The notes under the pieces: generated by a model | What the model was told of the DNA's origin: nothing | Seen by the model: only the letters and a program-made list of their open reading frames with translations | Database searches by the model: none | Shown here: one piece after another, positions 1-8,800 of the stretch | How the letters are laid out: every line of letters begins with the position of its first letter | Numbering within the stretch: position 1 is the stretch's first letter | Translations under genes and position numbers: made by a program | Origin: Streptomyces sp. 840.1 | Lineage (GTDB): Bacteria; Actinomycetota; Actinomycetes; Streptomycetales; Streptomycetaceae | DNA: 64,000 nt | Assembly: GCF_003751445.1 (NCBI RefSeq) | Contig: NZ_RJUU01000004.1 | Span: 138,936-202,935 of the forward strand | Direction: 5' to 3'

Positions 1-809
1 CCGTCGAGCATGGTGCGGGCCGCCGTGTCGCGTGAGGTGTCCAGTCCGGAGTCGTGGCAGGCCACGCTCAGCAGATAGCGGCCCAGCACCCGGCGGGTGG
101 TGAACGCCCATTCGTCGCGGGCGGCCGGTGTCCCGTCGGGGGCGAGCAGGCCGCCCTCGCCGGCGCCGAAGCCGAATTCGGTGAAGCCGAGGCGCAGGCC
201 TTGGCCGAGCGCCTTGGTGTACGCCTCCTTCAGGGTCCACAGCCGGAGCAGCTGAGCCCTCTGTTCGTCCTCGGACAGCGTCACGAGATCGGCGCGTTCG
301 GCGGGTGTGCAGACATGGTCCTGGAGGAGTTCGAACGACATGTGCCGGTCGGCCGGTTCGGCGTCTACCCCGATCCTGCCGCAGCGGCTGATGCCGACGG
401 CGATCAGGTCGTCGGTGTGGGTGAGGCTCACATCGATCTGGTCGAGCCCTCTCAGATAGGGCCGTCCGCCGATCTTGTACGCGAGGTCGAGTTCGGCGGG
501 CCTGGTGCCCAGCGCGGCCGCGGCCGTGAACTTGGTGGCCAGCCGGGAGGCGACGAAGCGGTAGCGGATGGTGGGGTCGGCGGTGCGGCGGTAGCGCTGC
601 CAGTCCCGGCCGAGCAGCGGGCGCAGCGAGGGGTCGGCGACGGCTCCGGTGAGCCACTCGCCCCAGGTGGTGTGCACCACGGCGTTGCCGTACAGGTCCA
701 TGCCTTCGCGCACCAGGTCCCATGGCCCGTCGGGGCCGCTGACGTGGATCGGCTCGGTGATACGTGCTGCGGCGTCCGGCGCCGCGGTCATCAGCTCTGT
801 CTGCGTCAA
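1..809 (-). CDS. 4'-phosphopantetheinyl transferase (Sfp type), 3' end outside window
   Basis: The protein transfers the phosphopantetheine arm of CoA onto carrier-protein serines. The two family signatures are visible: a GVDAE magnesium-binding motif (IGVDAEPADRH) and the WTLKEAYTKALGQGL helix, followed by the start of the C-terminal strands. The C-terminus runs off the left edge. I chose a TTG start at 809 because AAGGAAAG lies just upstream; an in-frame ATG at 791 is the alternative. It is the last visible gene of a leftward operon with the acyl-CoA dehydrogenase and probably activates the cluster ACPs. A second, distinct transferase of the same superfamily lies at 25.6 kb. Confidence 0.9.
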   Translation of the reverse strand, partial: MTQTELMTAAPDAAARITEPIHVSGPDGPWDLVREGMDLYGNAVVHTTWGEWLTGAVADPSLRPLLGRDWQRYRRTADPTIRYRFVASRLATKFTAAAALGTRPAELDLAYKIGGRPYLRGLDQIDVSLTHTDDLIAVGISRCGRIGVDAEPADRHMSFELLQDHVCTPAERADLVTLSEDEQRAQLLRLWTLKEAYTKALGQGLRLGFTEFGFGAGEGGLLAPDGTPAARDEWAFTTRRVLGRYLLSVACHDSGLDTSRDTAARTMLD

Positions 810-876
810 CGGTCTTTCCTTCCCTGTGTCGTTGTCGTCCGCCCCGTCCCCGTCCTCGGGTGCGGGTGCCGCCGGC

Positions 877-2634
877 TCACTGGGCGAGGGTGATGCCGTC
901 CAGGTCGCAGCTGCGGCCCGTCCGGAAGCGGCGGACCAGTTCCTCCATGACCTGTGCCAGACAGCCCTCGGGCAGTTCGGGCACGGGGATGGCGAGCCGC
1001 TCGCCGAGGCGGGACAGCGCCAGCACCGCCCAGGCCGAATTGGCGAGGAACGGGTCCCGGCCGTCCTGGCCCTCCCACACGCCGAGTACCGCGGCGGCTG
1101 CGACGATCAGGCTGTAGCGGTCGCTGAGTACGCAGACGGCGGGGTCGGCGAGCGCCGTGGTGCCGTAGGCGGGCAGCCGGCGGCACTCCTCGCGCAGGGC
1201 GCGCAGTTCGGTGACGAAGCCCTCGGCCAGTTCGGCGAGCGCGGCGATCTGGCCGCCCAGGCCCCGGTACGAGGAGAGGCGGGCGGCGGAGCCCACAAGG
1301 GAGGCGGCCATGAAGTCGCCGCCGCCCGCGAGGCCCAGCAACCGGTAGTCCAGCACCGGGAGTTCGGCTCCCTGGCGGAACAGCTCGGGCGGTGGTTCCT
1401 CCTCCTGGAACCAGGAGTGTTCGGCCAGGCCGCGCAGCTGGGGGACGATCACGGACTGGCAGGAGGCGGTTCCGGCATGGCCGAGTCCGGCGACCGGCAG
1501 GTCCCGTACGAGCTTGCCGAGCGCGCCGTACTGCGGGCTGTCGTGCTCGTAGCCGCGCGCCCCCAGGACGGTGGCGAGCTCCTCCAGGTTCTCGCGCAGC
1601 AGGTCGGGCACCACGTACTTGACGGCGGCGGCGAAGACATGGGCCCGGTCGGGCAGCAGGCTCAGGGCGCGCAGGACGACGGTGGCCATGCTGTCGCAGG
1701 CCAGCAGGTCGGCGAAGACTCCGGCCAGCGGCTTGTGCCAGCGGCGCGCGATCGGGGCCTTGCGGCCGGTGGTCGCGGCCCGTACCGCGGAGTGCAGGAC
1801 GGTGTCCGCTGCGGCGGTGACGACACCGCAGATGAGGCTCCGGTTGACCTGGAAGGTGCGCAGGGCGAGTGCGACGCCCTCGCCCGTGCTGCCGACGCGG
1901 GCGTCGCCGGGGACGGTGTGGTCGGTGAACTCCAGCCCGGAGAACAGCGCCCCGCGCATGCCGGGGGTGGGGACTCGCGACAGGTGCCGCACGGACGGGC
2001 TGTCCCGCCAGGCGTCGTCCAGGAGCAGCACCGAGTGGCTGTGCGGTCCGGGGGCCGGGTCGGTGCGGGCGTAGACGACCTGGGCGTCGGCGCGCGAGGC
2101 GTTGATGATCACGTCCTTGCGCCCGTTCAGCCGATAGCCGTCGGGGGTGGTGCCGGCGGTGAACTCGTGCCGCAGGATCGCGTTGGAGTGGGCCAGTTCG
2201 TGGTGGAGGATCGTGGCCCGGCCTCCGCCGAGCAGCAGGTCGGCGGTGCTGCGTCGCTGCGCGGGGGTGCCGGCCGCCCAGATCGCTCCGGTGGCGAACA
2301 GCGAGGTGATGCCGTAGCCGAAGCCGAGGGCGACGTCACGGCGGAAGACCGGCCGCAGGACGCGGGCGAGCAGGTCGGCCCGGGTGAGCCGGCCGCCGTA
2401 TTCGACGGGGACGAACTCGGCGCCCAGGTCCGTGCCGGCCAGGAGGTCCTCGGTGGCGGCGGGCGGGGCGCTCCGGGCGTCGGCGGCGAACAGGGCGCGC
2501 AGCCCGTGCGGGTTCGCGGGGTCGTAGGGGTCGCCGAGCTGCGCTTCGAGCCGGGATGCCCGTGCGCGTGCGTCGGACTCCCACCAGCTGTGACCGGTGG
2601 CCGTGGTTCCGGTGAGATCGGCGGTGATGGTCAT
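877..2634 (-). CDS. Acyl-CoA dehydrogenase family protein, long form
   Basis: An FAD-dependent acyl-CoA or acyl-ACP dehydrogenase of about 585 residues, which is longer than the classical 380-400 residue enzymes because of an extra C-terminal helical region. The core shows family-like stretches such as ELAHSNAILRHEF, YRLNGRKDVIINASRADA and LALRTFQVNRSLICG. The preferred start is the ATG at 2634; a GTG at 2709 is also in frame and neither has a strong ribosome site. It sits between a free-standing ACP and a phosphopantetheinyl transferase. I infer that it desaturates an acyl chain held on that ACP, as dehydrogenases do in other ligase/ACP/dehydrogenase trios. The substrate is unknown. Confidence 0.82.
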   Translation of the reverse strand: MTITADLTGTTATGHSWWESDARARASRLEAQLGDPYDPANPHGLRALFAADARSAPPAATEDLLAGTDLGAEFVPVEYGGRLTRADLLARVLRPVFRRDVALGFGYGITSLFATGAIWAAGTPAQRRSTADLLLGGGRATILHHELAHSNAILRHEFTAGTTPDGYRLNGRKDVIINASRADAQVVYARTDPAPGPHSHSVLLLDDAWRDSPSVRHLSRVPTPGMRGALFSGLEFTDHTVPGDARVGSTGEGVALALRTFQVNRSLICGVVTAAADTVLHSAVRAATTGRKAPIARRWHKPLAGVFADLLACDSMATVVLRALSLLPDRAHVFAAAVKYVVPDLLRENLEELATVLGARGYEHDSPQYGALGKLVRDLPVAGLGHAGTASCQSVIVPQLRGLAEHSWFQEEEPPPELFRQGAELPVLDYRLLGLAGGGDFMAASLVGSAARLSSYRGLGGQIAALAELAEGFVTELRALREECRRLPAYGTTALADPAVCVLSDRYSLIVAAAAVLGVWEGQDGRDPFLANSAWAVLALSRLGERLAIPVPELPEGCLAQVMEELVRRFRTGRSCDLDGITLAQ

Positions 2635-2833
2635 GGCAGCGGGAGTCAGCTCCGTCGTCGCAGGGTGCGCGCCACATATCGCGCCGGTACGCACGACTGT
2701 GACGGGCACGCCTCGTGCGGCACCGGAGCCGTACTCGACGCGTCGTCTGCCATTTCTCGATCGTTCGCCGAGTCACCCGGAGCCGGCTCCCAGCCGTTGC
2801 CCGGCTCTCCTCCGAGCGCGGCTCATCTGCGGT

Positions 2834-2851
2834 TCGAGCCGGATTCGAGCG
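2834..2851. promoter_or_regulatory. Putative SARP-type direct repeats
   Basis: Two TCGAGC hexamers start exactly 11 bp apart (2834 and 2845), with a weaker TCATCT one period earlier. An AGTATT box follows about 10 bp to the right. Spacing of 11 bp is the hallmark of SARP operators. The rightward orientation fits a -10 box best, yet the flanking genes run leftwards, so the target is uncertain. Confidence 0.4.
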
Positions 2852-2913
2852 GACTGCAGAAGTATTCGGGGTGAGACCCGGCGGAGCCGCCGGCCCCTCC
2901 CGTGCCGTCCCCG

Positions 2914-3174
2914 CTACCCCGCGACCGGGACCGGGACGGACAGCTTGCGTGCGACGAACGCGTCGAGGGCGGCGATGGAGCAGAAGTACTCCAGCTCCAG
3001 GTCCTCGTTCTCGACGGTGATGCCGAACTCGTGCTCCACGAAGGAGACGAGCCGCATCGCGAACACCGAGCTGACGAAGCCGAGCGCGAAGATGTCGTCG
3101 TCCGCCTTCAGGTCCTGAACCGGGAAGAAACGGGACAGGTATTCCGCGATCCGGGCTCTGTTGTCCGTGCTCAT
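2914..3174 (-). CDS. Acyl carrier protein with FVSS-type motif
   Basis: An 86-residue carrier protein. The phosphopantetheine site is in LGFVSSVFAMRLV, most likely Ser36. This resembles the carrier proteins of hydroxymalonyl/aminomalonyl-ACP routes (FkbJ-like, FVNSLFAMQLV) rather than the GYDSL motif of aromatic PKS ACPs. It lies immediately upstream of the acyl-CoA dehydrogenase and downstream of the aromatase gene in the same leftward operon. I infer that it carries the acyl group made by the acyl-AMP ligase and oxidised by the dehydrogenase, so it is a second carrier distinct from the chain-elongation ACP at 10.8 kb. Confidence 0.85.
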   Translation of the reverse strand: MSTDNRARIAEYLSRFFPVQDLKADDDIFALGFVSSVFAMRLVSFVEHEFGITVENEDLELEYFCSIAALDAFVARKLSVPVPVAG

Positions 3175-3421
3175 CTCTTCATCCGTCCTGATGTCGTGGA
3201 GCGCGGCGCCGGTGGCCGGCCGAAGGGTCAGTGGCCAGTACACGCACCACTGGCCCGCCGGCCGTCCGAAGAGAGCCCGGCCCGCCACTGCTGCCGCCCC
3301 GTTCCCCTCCGGGGAACGTCCGTAGCGGCAAGCCTCACAGCGGCAACTGGAGCGGGGCCGGAGCAGCGGTGGACATCGGCCGTACCGGGGCGTTCGGCCC
3401 CGGCACGGCGGGAGGGTCCGC

Positions 3422-4381
3422 TCACAGCACGCGGATCGCGGACTCCGCATGGCGTTTGGCCAGGTTGAGGGTGGCCGTCGAGTTCCGGCCGAGCGCCTCG
3501 CGTACGAAGCGGCGGGCCTGTGCCAGGTCGGCGCCCGCACCGAGCACGCTCTCGATGGCCTCCTCGCGCAGCACCACACTGTGCTGGGAGATGACCGTCA
3601 CGCCGGTCTCGTCGGGCAGCACCGACCACTCACCGGTGTGCGCGTCCATCAGCGCGGGGGTGGTGGTCTGCTTGTAGACGATACGGCCCGCCTGCGGGAA
3701 GCAGACCCGTACCGACTCCGTGGTGTGGGTCGAGCCGTCCGCGGTGCGGGTGTCCATCGCCATGACCTGGACGCCGGGGGTGTCCTCCGTCAGTTCGAGG
3801 CGGGCCACGTGCGGAACGAGCTCCGGCCAGTCGCTCACCCGGTACAGGAAGTCGTAGACCAGCTCGGCCGGGCCCTTGACCCGTACGGCGTCCTCGAAGG
3901 ACAGGACGAGTTCGTCGAGCCGGGACCAGCGCTCGGCCAGCCGCTTCACATGGTCCAGCTCCGCGCCCGAGTTGGTGTCGATCGCCCGCTCCACCCACGC
4001 CGCGTCCTCGGGCCGGTCACCGGTCACCGTGAAGTCGTGCAGCAGAGTCAGCACACTGGTGCCGCCCGGCCGCTCCTCGACGGTCCAGGTCCCGTTCATC
4101 GTCTCGACCGGGGCCTGCGGATGCTGCTGGCGGAAGGTGATCCGCCGCGCCTGCGGGTCCTGCACGCGCCGGGAGATCCAGGACCGGACCTGCCCGTTGG
4201 CCGTGGCCCACATCCGCAGCCGTTCGTTGCGCCCGTCGAAGTCCAGCCGCTCCACATGGACGTTCGGCGGGAGGAACAGCGGCCACTGCACCGCGTTCGA
4301 GATCAGCCCGTACGCGACCCCCGCCGGTGCGGCCACCTCGACCGAATGCGCCGTGCGGTACACACGCTCACTCGACACCAC
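3422..4381 (-). CDS. Bifunctional polyketide aromatase/cyclase (ActVII-like)
   Basis: A 319-residue protein with two tandem START/Bet v1-like (polyketide cyclase) domains, roughly residues 5-150 and 160-310. This is the didomain layout of ActVII, which aromatises the first ring of C9-reduced octaketides. Each half begins with the usual motif (VEVAAPAGVAYGLISNAVQWP and VRVKGPAELVYDFLYRVSDWP). The start is a GTG with AAGAGG upstream. Pairing with an ActIII-type reductase next door supports C9-reduced, C7-C12 cyclised chemistry. An upstream KR and downstream ACP lie close by in one operon. Confidence 0.92.
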   Translation of the reverse strand: MVSSERVYRTAHSVEVAAPAGVAYGLISNAVQWPLFLPPNVHVERLDFDGRNERLRMWATANGQVRSWISRRVQDPQARRITFRQQHPQAPVETMNGTWTVEERPGGTSVLTLLHDFTVTGDRPEDAAWVERAIDTNSGAELDHVKRLAERWSRLDELVLSFEDAVRVKGPAELVYDFLYRVSDWPELVPHVARLELTEDTPGVQVMAMDTRTADGSTHTTESVRVCFPQAGRIVYKQTTTPALMDAHTGEWSVLPDETGVTVISQHSVVLREEAIESVLGAGADLAQARRFVREALGRNSTATLNLAKRHAESAIRVL

Positions 4382-4403
4382 ACATCACCTCTTCCTCACA
4401 GAT

Positions 4404-5186
4404 TCAGAAATTGCCAAGTCCGCCACAGACGTTGAGCGCCTGTGCGGTGATCGATGCGGCGGATGCGGAGGCCAGATAGCCGACCAGTCCCGCGACCTCT
4501 TCCGGGGTGGAGTAGCGGCCGAGCGGAATCTTCGCCTCGAACTGCTCCTGCACGACGTCCTCGGTGGTGTCCCAGGCCGCCGCGTACCCCTGACGCACCC
4601 GCTGCGCCATCGGCGTCTCGACGTAGCCGGGGCAGACCGCGTTGACCGTGACGCCCGAGGGGGCCAGCTCCCTGCCCAGCGCCTTGGTGAAGCCGACGAC
4701 CCCGTGCTTGGAGGCGCTGTACGGGGCGCCGAGCAGCACGCCCTGCTTGCCGGCCGTCGAGGCGATGTTGATGATCCGCCCGCGTCCGGTGCCCGTGAGG
4801 CCGCCGTTTTTCAGCACCTCGCGCGTCACCAGGAACACGCTGTTGAGGTTGGTGTCGATGACGTCGTGCCAGAGCTCGTCGGTGATGTCGGCGGTCACGC
4901 CGCCGCCGCTGCGCCCGGCGTTGTTGACCAGCACGTCGACACGTCCGTACGTCGCGACGGCGGCGCTCACGAGCGCGGCCACGGACTCCCGGGAGCGGAC
5001 GTCGGCCGCCAGTCCGTCGGCCTCCAGGCCCTCGTCCCGGAGGTCCTCGACGGTCTGCTTGACGTCCAGTTCGGTGCGTGCGCACAGGAAGACGCGGTGC
5101 CCGGACCGGCCGAGCTGACGGGCCACCGCCAGTCCGATGCCGCTGGTGGCTCCTGTGATCAGGGCTACGGGGTCGTTGTCGGCCAC
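4404..5186 (-). CDS. Polyketide C-9 ketoreductase (ActIII-like SDR)
   Basis: A 260-residue short-chain dehydrogenase. It has the NADPH-binding TGATSGIG motif near residue 12, NNAG near residue 90, and a catalytic Ser/YSASK pair (IASTAGKQGV, then PYSASKHG). The PGYVETPMA stretch is typical of ActIII-family reductases of aromatic type II systems. The GTG start lies 2 bp after the upstream monooxygenase stop, so translation is probably coupled. It is expected to reduce the C9 carbonyl of the ACP-bound poly-beta-ketone before first-ring closure. Confidence 0.93.
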   Translation of the reverse strand: MADNDPVALITGATSGIGLAVARQLGRSGHRVFLCARTELDVKQTVEDLRDEGLEADGLAADVRSRESVAALVSAAVATYGRVDVLVNNAGRSGGGVTADITDELWHDVIDTNLNSVFLVTREVLKNGGLTGTGRGRIINIASTAGKQGVLLGAPYSASKHGVVGFTKALGRELAPSGVTVNAVCPGYVETPMAQRVRQGYAAAWDTTEDVVQEQFEAKIPLGRYSTPEEVAGLVGYLASASAASITAQALNVCGGLGNF

Positions 5187-5188
5187 GG

Positions 5189-6898
5189 TCAGTGCTCCTT
5201 CAGCCGGTGGGTGGGGGCGGGGAGGGCGAGTCCCGGTTCGGTCCTGGCCTCGTCGGCGAGCGGCCGGGCCGGCCGCAGCGGGGCGAGCGCCCGGCCCAGG
5301 GCAGCCCGGGTCAGGGCGCCGGCGCGCGCGGCGGTGTAGCCGTCGGGGCGCACCAGCAGCCAGTTGCCCGGCGCCAGGCCGAGTGCCGCGCGCAGCCGTC
5401 CGTCCGGGTCGGCGAGCGGGGCGGGCCCGTCGGGGCCGGTGCCGCCGACGGTGCGCACCGACAGCCACTCGGAGTACTGGGCGGCGGCCGTGACGGCCAC
5501 GCCCACCGGGACGTCGCCGGGCCCGGTGCCGCCCGCAGCGAGCAGCAGGGACCAGCGGGGGTCGCGGAGTTCGGCGCGCAGTCCCGCGCAGCCGGAGTCG
5601 TCCGGGTCGTGGACCGGGGCCTGCGCGATCCGCTCGCCGGGTCCGGGTACCGGGGCGGGACCGGCGCCGCGCCTGCGACGGGAGGCGTCTGCGGTGGTCA
5701 GGGGCGAGTCGCCGTAGCCGATGCGCAGCCCGGACATGCCGCCGAGCACCTTGCGCTGAACAGCGCGGCGCAGCGGGGTCACGTTGCGCACGAAGGTGAA
5801 GACGACGGGCAGCGCCACGGAGGCGAACATGTTCTTCAGCTGGACGAGGAAGGTGGCGGCCCGGGTGGAGCCGAGCAGCGCCCGGCCGATGGGCACCCGT
5901 TCCTGGCCGTAGGTGTCCAGGAGTTCCGGGCCCGCGTGGCCGTGCTCGACCATGGCCAGCTTCCAGCCGAGGTTGTACGCCTCCTGGATGCCGGTGTTCA
6001 TGCCCTGTCCGGAGGCGGGGCTGTGCACGTGCGCGGCGTCCCCGGCGACGAGGACGCGGCCCTCGCGCATCCGCTCCACCATCCGCTGCTGGAAGGTGAA
6101 GACCGAGGTCCACTCGCTCTCCCCGACCCGGACCGGGCGGCCGAGCCCGGCCGTCAGCTTCTCGGTCAGCCGCTCCTCGACGGGGCGCGGGTCGGTGCCC
6201 CGCCCGACGGGTGCGGTGTCCAGCAGCCGCCAGTGCCCCTCCCGGGCGTAGGGCACCATCATCAGCGCGTGTCCGCCGGTGTGGGCCCAGTAGATGGTGT
6301 CGGGCGGCAGGTCGGTGGCGACCGGTGCGTCGGCGAGCATCCAGGTCTCCCCGGCCCCGCCGAGCAGTTCGAGTCCGAGCAGTTTGCGTACGGTGCTGTG
6401 GCCTCCGTCGCAGCCCACGAGCCAGGACGTCTCCACGCTCTCCTCGGTGCCGTCCGGCCCGCTCAGGGTCACCCGCACCGAATCGGGGTCCTGCTCGAAG
6501 CCGGTGAGGCGCACCCCCCACTCGACCTCGACACCGAGACGGGCCACGGCCTCGCGCAGCACCTCTTCCGTCTCGGTCTGGCCGATGACGAGGGTGTACG
6601 GGTACGAAGTCGGCATGGTGGCGTAGTCGGCCTCCAGCCGCACCAGCCGGCGCCCTTCGGCGTACATGGTGAACGCGCGGTTGCGGCGGCCCCGTACGAG
6701 CATGTCGTCGACGATGCCCATCTGGTCGTACGTCTCCAGGGTGCGCGGGTGCGTGGCCACGGCCCTGCTGGTGCGGGCGGGGCCGGCGGCGGCGTCGATG
6801 AGCCGTACCCGCAGGCCCCTGCGGGCCAGTTCGTGGGCGGCGGTCAGGCCGACGGGTCCGGCGCCCGCGACGATCGCGTCGGGCCGGCCGGCGGTCAT
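5189..6898 (-). CDS. FAD-dependent aromatic monooxygenase (class A hydroxylase)
   Basis: A 569-residue PF01494-type flavoprotein with GAGPVGLTAAHELARRG at the N-terminus, the DG motif GCDGGHSTVRKLLG, and the second FAD motif GDAAHVHSPASGQGMNTG. A C-terminal thioredoxin-like extension is seen, as in polyketide hydroxylases such as RdmE or OxyE. It probably hydroxylates the aromatic polyketide. Its ATG overlaps the stop of a 33-codon leader, and its stop is 2 bp from the ketoreductase start, so it is locked into the operon. Regiochemistry cannot be read from sequence. Confidence 0.92.
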   Translation of the reverse strand: MTAGRPDAIVAGAGPVGLTAAHELARRGLRVRLIDAAAGPARTSRAVATHPRTLETYDQMGIVDDMLVRGRRNRAFTMYAEGRRLVRLEADYATMPTSYPYTLVIGQTETEEVLREAVARLGVEVEWGVRLTGFEQDPDSVRVTLSGPDGTEESVETSWLVGCDGGHSTVRKLLGLELLGGAGETWMLADAPVATDLPPDTIYWAHTGGHALMMVPYAREGHWRLLDTAPVGRGTDPRPVEERLTEKLTAGLGRPVRVGESEWTSVFTFQQRMVERMREGRVLVAGDAAHVHSPASGQGMNTGIQEAYNLGWKLAMVEHGHAGPELLDTYGQERVPIGRALLGSTRAATFLVQLKNMFASVALPVVFTFVRNVTPLRRAVQRKVLGGMSGLRIGYGDSPLTTADASRRRRGAGPAPVPGPGERIAQAPVHDPDDSGCAGLRAELRDPRWSLLLAAGGTGPGDVPVGVAVTAAAQYSEWLSVRTVGGTGPDGPAPLADPDGRLRAALGLAPGNWLLVRPDGYTAARAGALTRAALGRALAPLRPARPLADEARTEPGLALPAPTHRLKEH

Positions 6899-6996
6899 GC
6901 GCTCTCCTCGGGCATCGCCGGCGGCGCGTGGCCCGTGTCGGTGCGGAAGGGGTCGATGCCGCCGTGCGCGGTCGGCCTGTTGACGAAGGTCGCCAT
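6895..6996 (-). CDS. 33-residue peptide translationally coupled to the monooxygenase
   Basis: A 33-codon reading frame starting ATG at 6996, with AGGAG correctly spaced upstream. It ends in an ATGA overlap with the monooxygenase start. The peptide is rich in Pro, Gly and Ala (MATFVNRPTAHGG...MPEESA), has no membrane or signal features, and I recognise no family. It could be a true small protein or merely a translational leader for the oxygenase. The good ribosome site and exact overlap favour translation. Confidence 0.5.
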   Translation of the reverse strand: MATFVNRPTAHGGIDPFRTDTGHAPPAMPEESA

Positions 6997-7031
6997 GGTC
7001 TGCTCCTGGTGGTGGGGCGGGATGCGGGCGT

Positions 7032-8651
7032 TCATGCGGCGGCGCGTGTCTTCAGCCGCTGCCGCAGCGCGCGTCGTTCGGGCTTTCCGGTGGGGGTGCG
7101 GGGCACCGCCTCCAGCGCCTCGGTCAGGCGGATCCGTTCGAAGTGCGCGAGCCGCTCGTTGGCGCGTTCGGTGACCGATGCGAGGACGTCGGGCCCCGGG
7201 GCGCGCCCGGATCCCGGGTGTCCGGGCGCGGGTCCGGCGTCCGCGCCGACGGGGTCCTCACGCAGCACGATCCCGGCCCAGACGAGGCCGCCGTGCACGT
7301 CGTCGGGCCAGTCGGCGACGATGCAGTCGGCGACCCGCGGGTCCTCGCCGATGACCCGTTCGACCTGGCTCGGCGAGACGATCTCGTTGTCGTACTTGAA
7401 GATGTCGTCGAGCCGGTCCACCAGGCGCAGCTCCCCGTCGTCGTCGAGGTAGCCGACGTCGCCGGTGGAGAACCAGCCGTCCTCGTCGATCCGGGACGGC
7501 TGTGCGTCACCGAGGTAGCCGGCCATCAGCTGCGGGCCTCTGACCTGGACCTCTCCGGTGGACCAGACCTCGACCGGGGTGCGGGAGTCCACGTCGACGA
7601 GACGGCACTCGGTCCCGGGGACGGTCCCGCCGACCTCACCCGTCCGGTAGCGCTCGGGCCGCTGGCAGTGCGTGAGCGGGGAGAGCTCGGCCATGCCGTA
7701 GCCCTGGATGACGGGGACGCCGAGCCGGTCGCGCAGGGCGCGCGCCGCCTGGGGACGCAGCCCGGAGCCGCCGGAGAGCACGGCCGTCAGCCGGGCGCCG
7801 CCGGGCGGGGGCCCGGGGGCGGCGGCCAGGCGTTCGTCGGTGGCGAGGCGGTGCAGCCGGGCGGGGAGTCCGTAGTAGTGGGTGGCGTCGGCCTCGGCGG
7901 CCGCGGCGAGCGAGGCGAACGGATCGGGGTCCTGGCAGAGCACCTGGCACGACCCGGCGTACACCGCTGAGTTGAGATGCATGACGTGGTACAGCGGCAG
8001 ATGGTTGAGGGTGACGGAGGCCGGGCCGAGTCCGTGCGCGAGGGCGGTCTGCTTGGCGTTGGCGACCAGGTTGCGGTGGGTCAGCAGGACGCCCTTGGGG
8101 CGGCCGGTGGTGCCGGTGGTGAACTGGATGCAGGCGATCGAGCCAGGGTCGGACGGGCGGTGTCCGCAGGCCTGCGGGGCCGACTCCAGTTCCATGTGCA
8201 GCGAGACCGTGTCGCCCGGTGTCACCCCGTCCGGTGCGTCGGTCACCACGATCGTGCGGAGCCGGGGCAGCACGCCGCGCAGCTTGGTGAGCAGTTCGGC
8301 GGTGGCGGCGGGGACGAACGCCACCTCCACCCCGGCGGTGGCGAAGACGTGCCGCAGCCCGGTCTCCCCCATCAGCGGGTTGACCAGCACCGCCGTCGCA
8401 CCGCTGCGGACCGTGCCGTAGTAGGTGGCGACGAAGACCGGGTCCAGGACATGGGCGACGCCGGTACGCACACCGGTCCGGCCCCCGTTCTCCCGCTGCA
8501 GCCAGGCGGCGACGCGATCGGTCAGCGTGTCCAGCTCGCCGAAGGCCAGGGCCGTGTCCGTGGTCCGCACGGCGATGCCGTCGGGGTCGCGCACCGCCGC
8601 ACTGCGCAGCAGGCCGTCCAGCGGAAGGTCCGGAAAGGCAAAGTTCGGCAT
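7032..8651 (-). CDS. Acyl-CoA synthetase / acyl-AMP ligase
   Basis: A 539-residue ANL-superfamily adenylating enzyme. The nucleotide loop TTGTTGRPKG, the GYGMAE motif, WFSTGDVG and the C-terminal catalytic lysine motif PTGKPERR are all present. The start is an ATG preceded by GGAGGAG. It should activate a carboxylic acid as acyl-AMP and load it on CoA or a carrier protein. The FVSS-type ACP and acyl-CoA dehydrogenase lie in the same leftward operon and are plausible partners. The acid could be a starter or an appended acyl group; sequence alone does not settle it. Confidence 0.9.
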   Translation of the reverse strand: MPNFAFPDLPLDGLLRSAAVRDPDGIAVRTTDTALAFGELDTLTDRVAAWLQRENGGRTGVRTGVAHVLDPVFVATYYGTVRSGATAVLVNPLMGETGLRHVFATAGVEVAFVPAATAELLTKLRGVLPRLRTIVVTDAPDGVTPGDTVSLHMELESAPQACGHRPSDPGSIACIQFTTGTTGRPKGVLLTHRNLVANAKQTALAHGLGPASVTLNHLPLYHVMHLNSAVYAGSCQVLCQDPDPFASLAAAAEADATHYYGLPARLHRLATDERLAAAPGPPPGGARLTAVLSGGSGLRPQAARALRDRLGVPVIQGYGMAELSPLTHCQRPERYRTGEVGGTVPGTECRLVDVDSRTPVEVWSTGEVQVRGPQLMAGYLGDAQPSRIDEDGWFSTGDVGYLDDDGELRLVDRLDDIFKYDNEIVSPSQVERVIGEDPRVADCIVADWPDDVHGGLVWAGIVLREDPVGADAGPAPGHPGSGRAPGPDVLASVTERANERLAHFERIRLTEALEAVPRTPTGKPERRALRQRLKTRAAA

Positions 8652-8712
8652 GCTCGTTCTCCTCCGGCTGGTCGGGGCGCGGCCGCCGTCTCACTGGCTG
8701 CGGTTCACACGT

Positions 8713-8754
8713 TCGACCAGGACGCTTGAGGAATCTTCGAAGAGCGCTCGATCT
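8713..8754. promoter_or_regulatory. SARP-type 11-bp-period repeats in divergent promoter
   Basis: In the gap between the divergent ligase and NTF2-like genes, TTGA/TCGA cores start at 8726, 8737 and 8748, exactly 11 bp apart, with a further TCGA at 8713. On the minus strand the heptamers read TCGAGCG, TCGAAGA, TCAAGCG and TCGAACG, close to SARP consensus sites. One of the two SARPs in this window is the obvious candidate to activate one or both operons. Confidence 0.6.
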
Positions 8755-8800
8755 GTGCCGCAGAGAGTGTCCGTATCCGATGGAACGGAGGGCCGGTCAC

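Noticed and set aside
649..2874. A 741-codon open frame on the plus strand
   Set aside because: It is Gly/Ala/Arg/Val-rich with no conserved motif and lies antisense to the acyl-CoA dehydrogenase and PPTase genes; a GC-bias shadow.
4404..6521. A 705-codon minus frame joining the monooxygenase and ketoreductase
   Set aside because: Only its last 260 codons are the ketoreductase; the front is an Arg/Pro-rich out-of-frame reading of the monooxygenase, so it is not a fusion.
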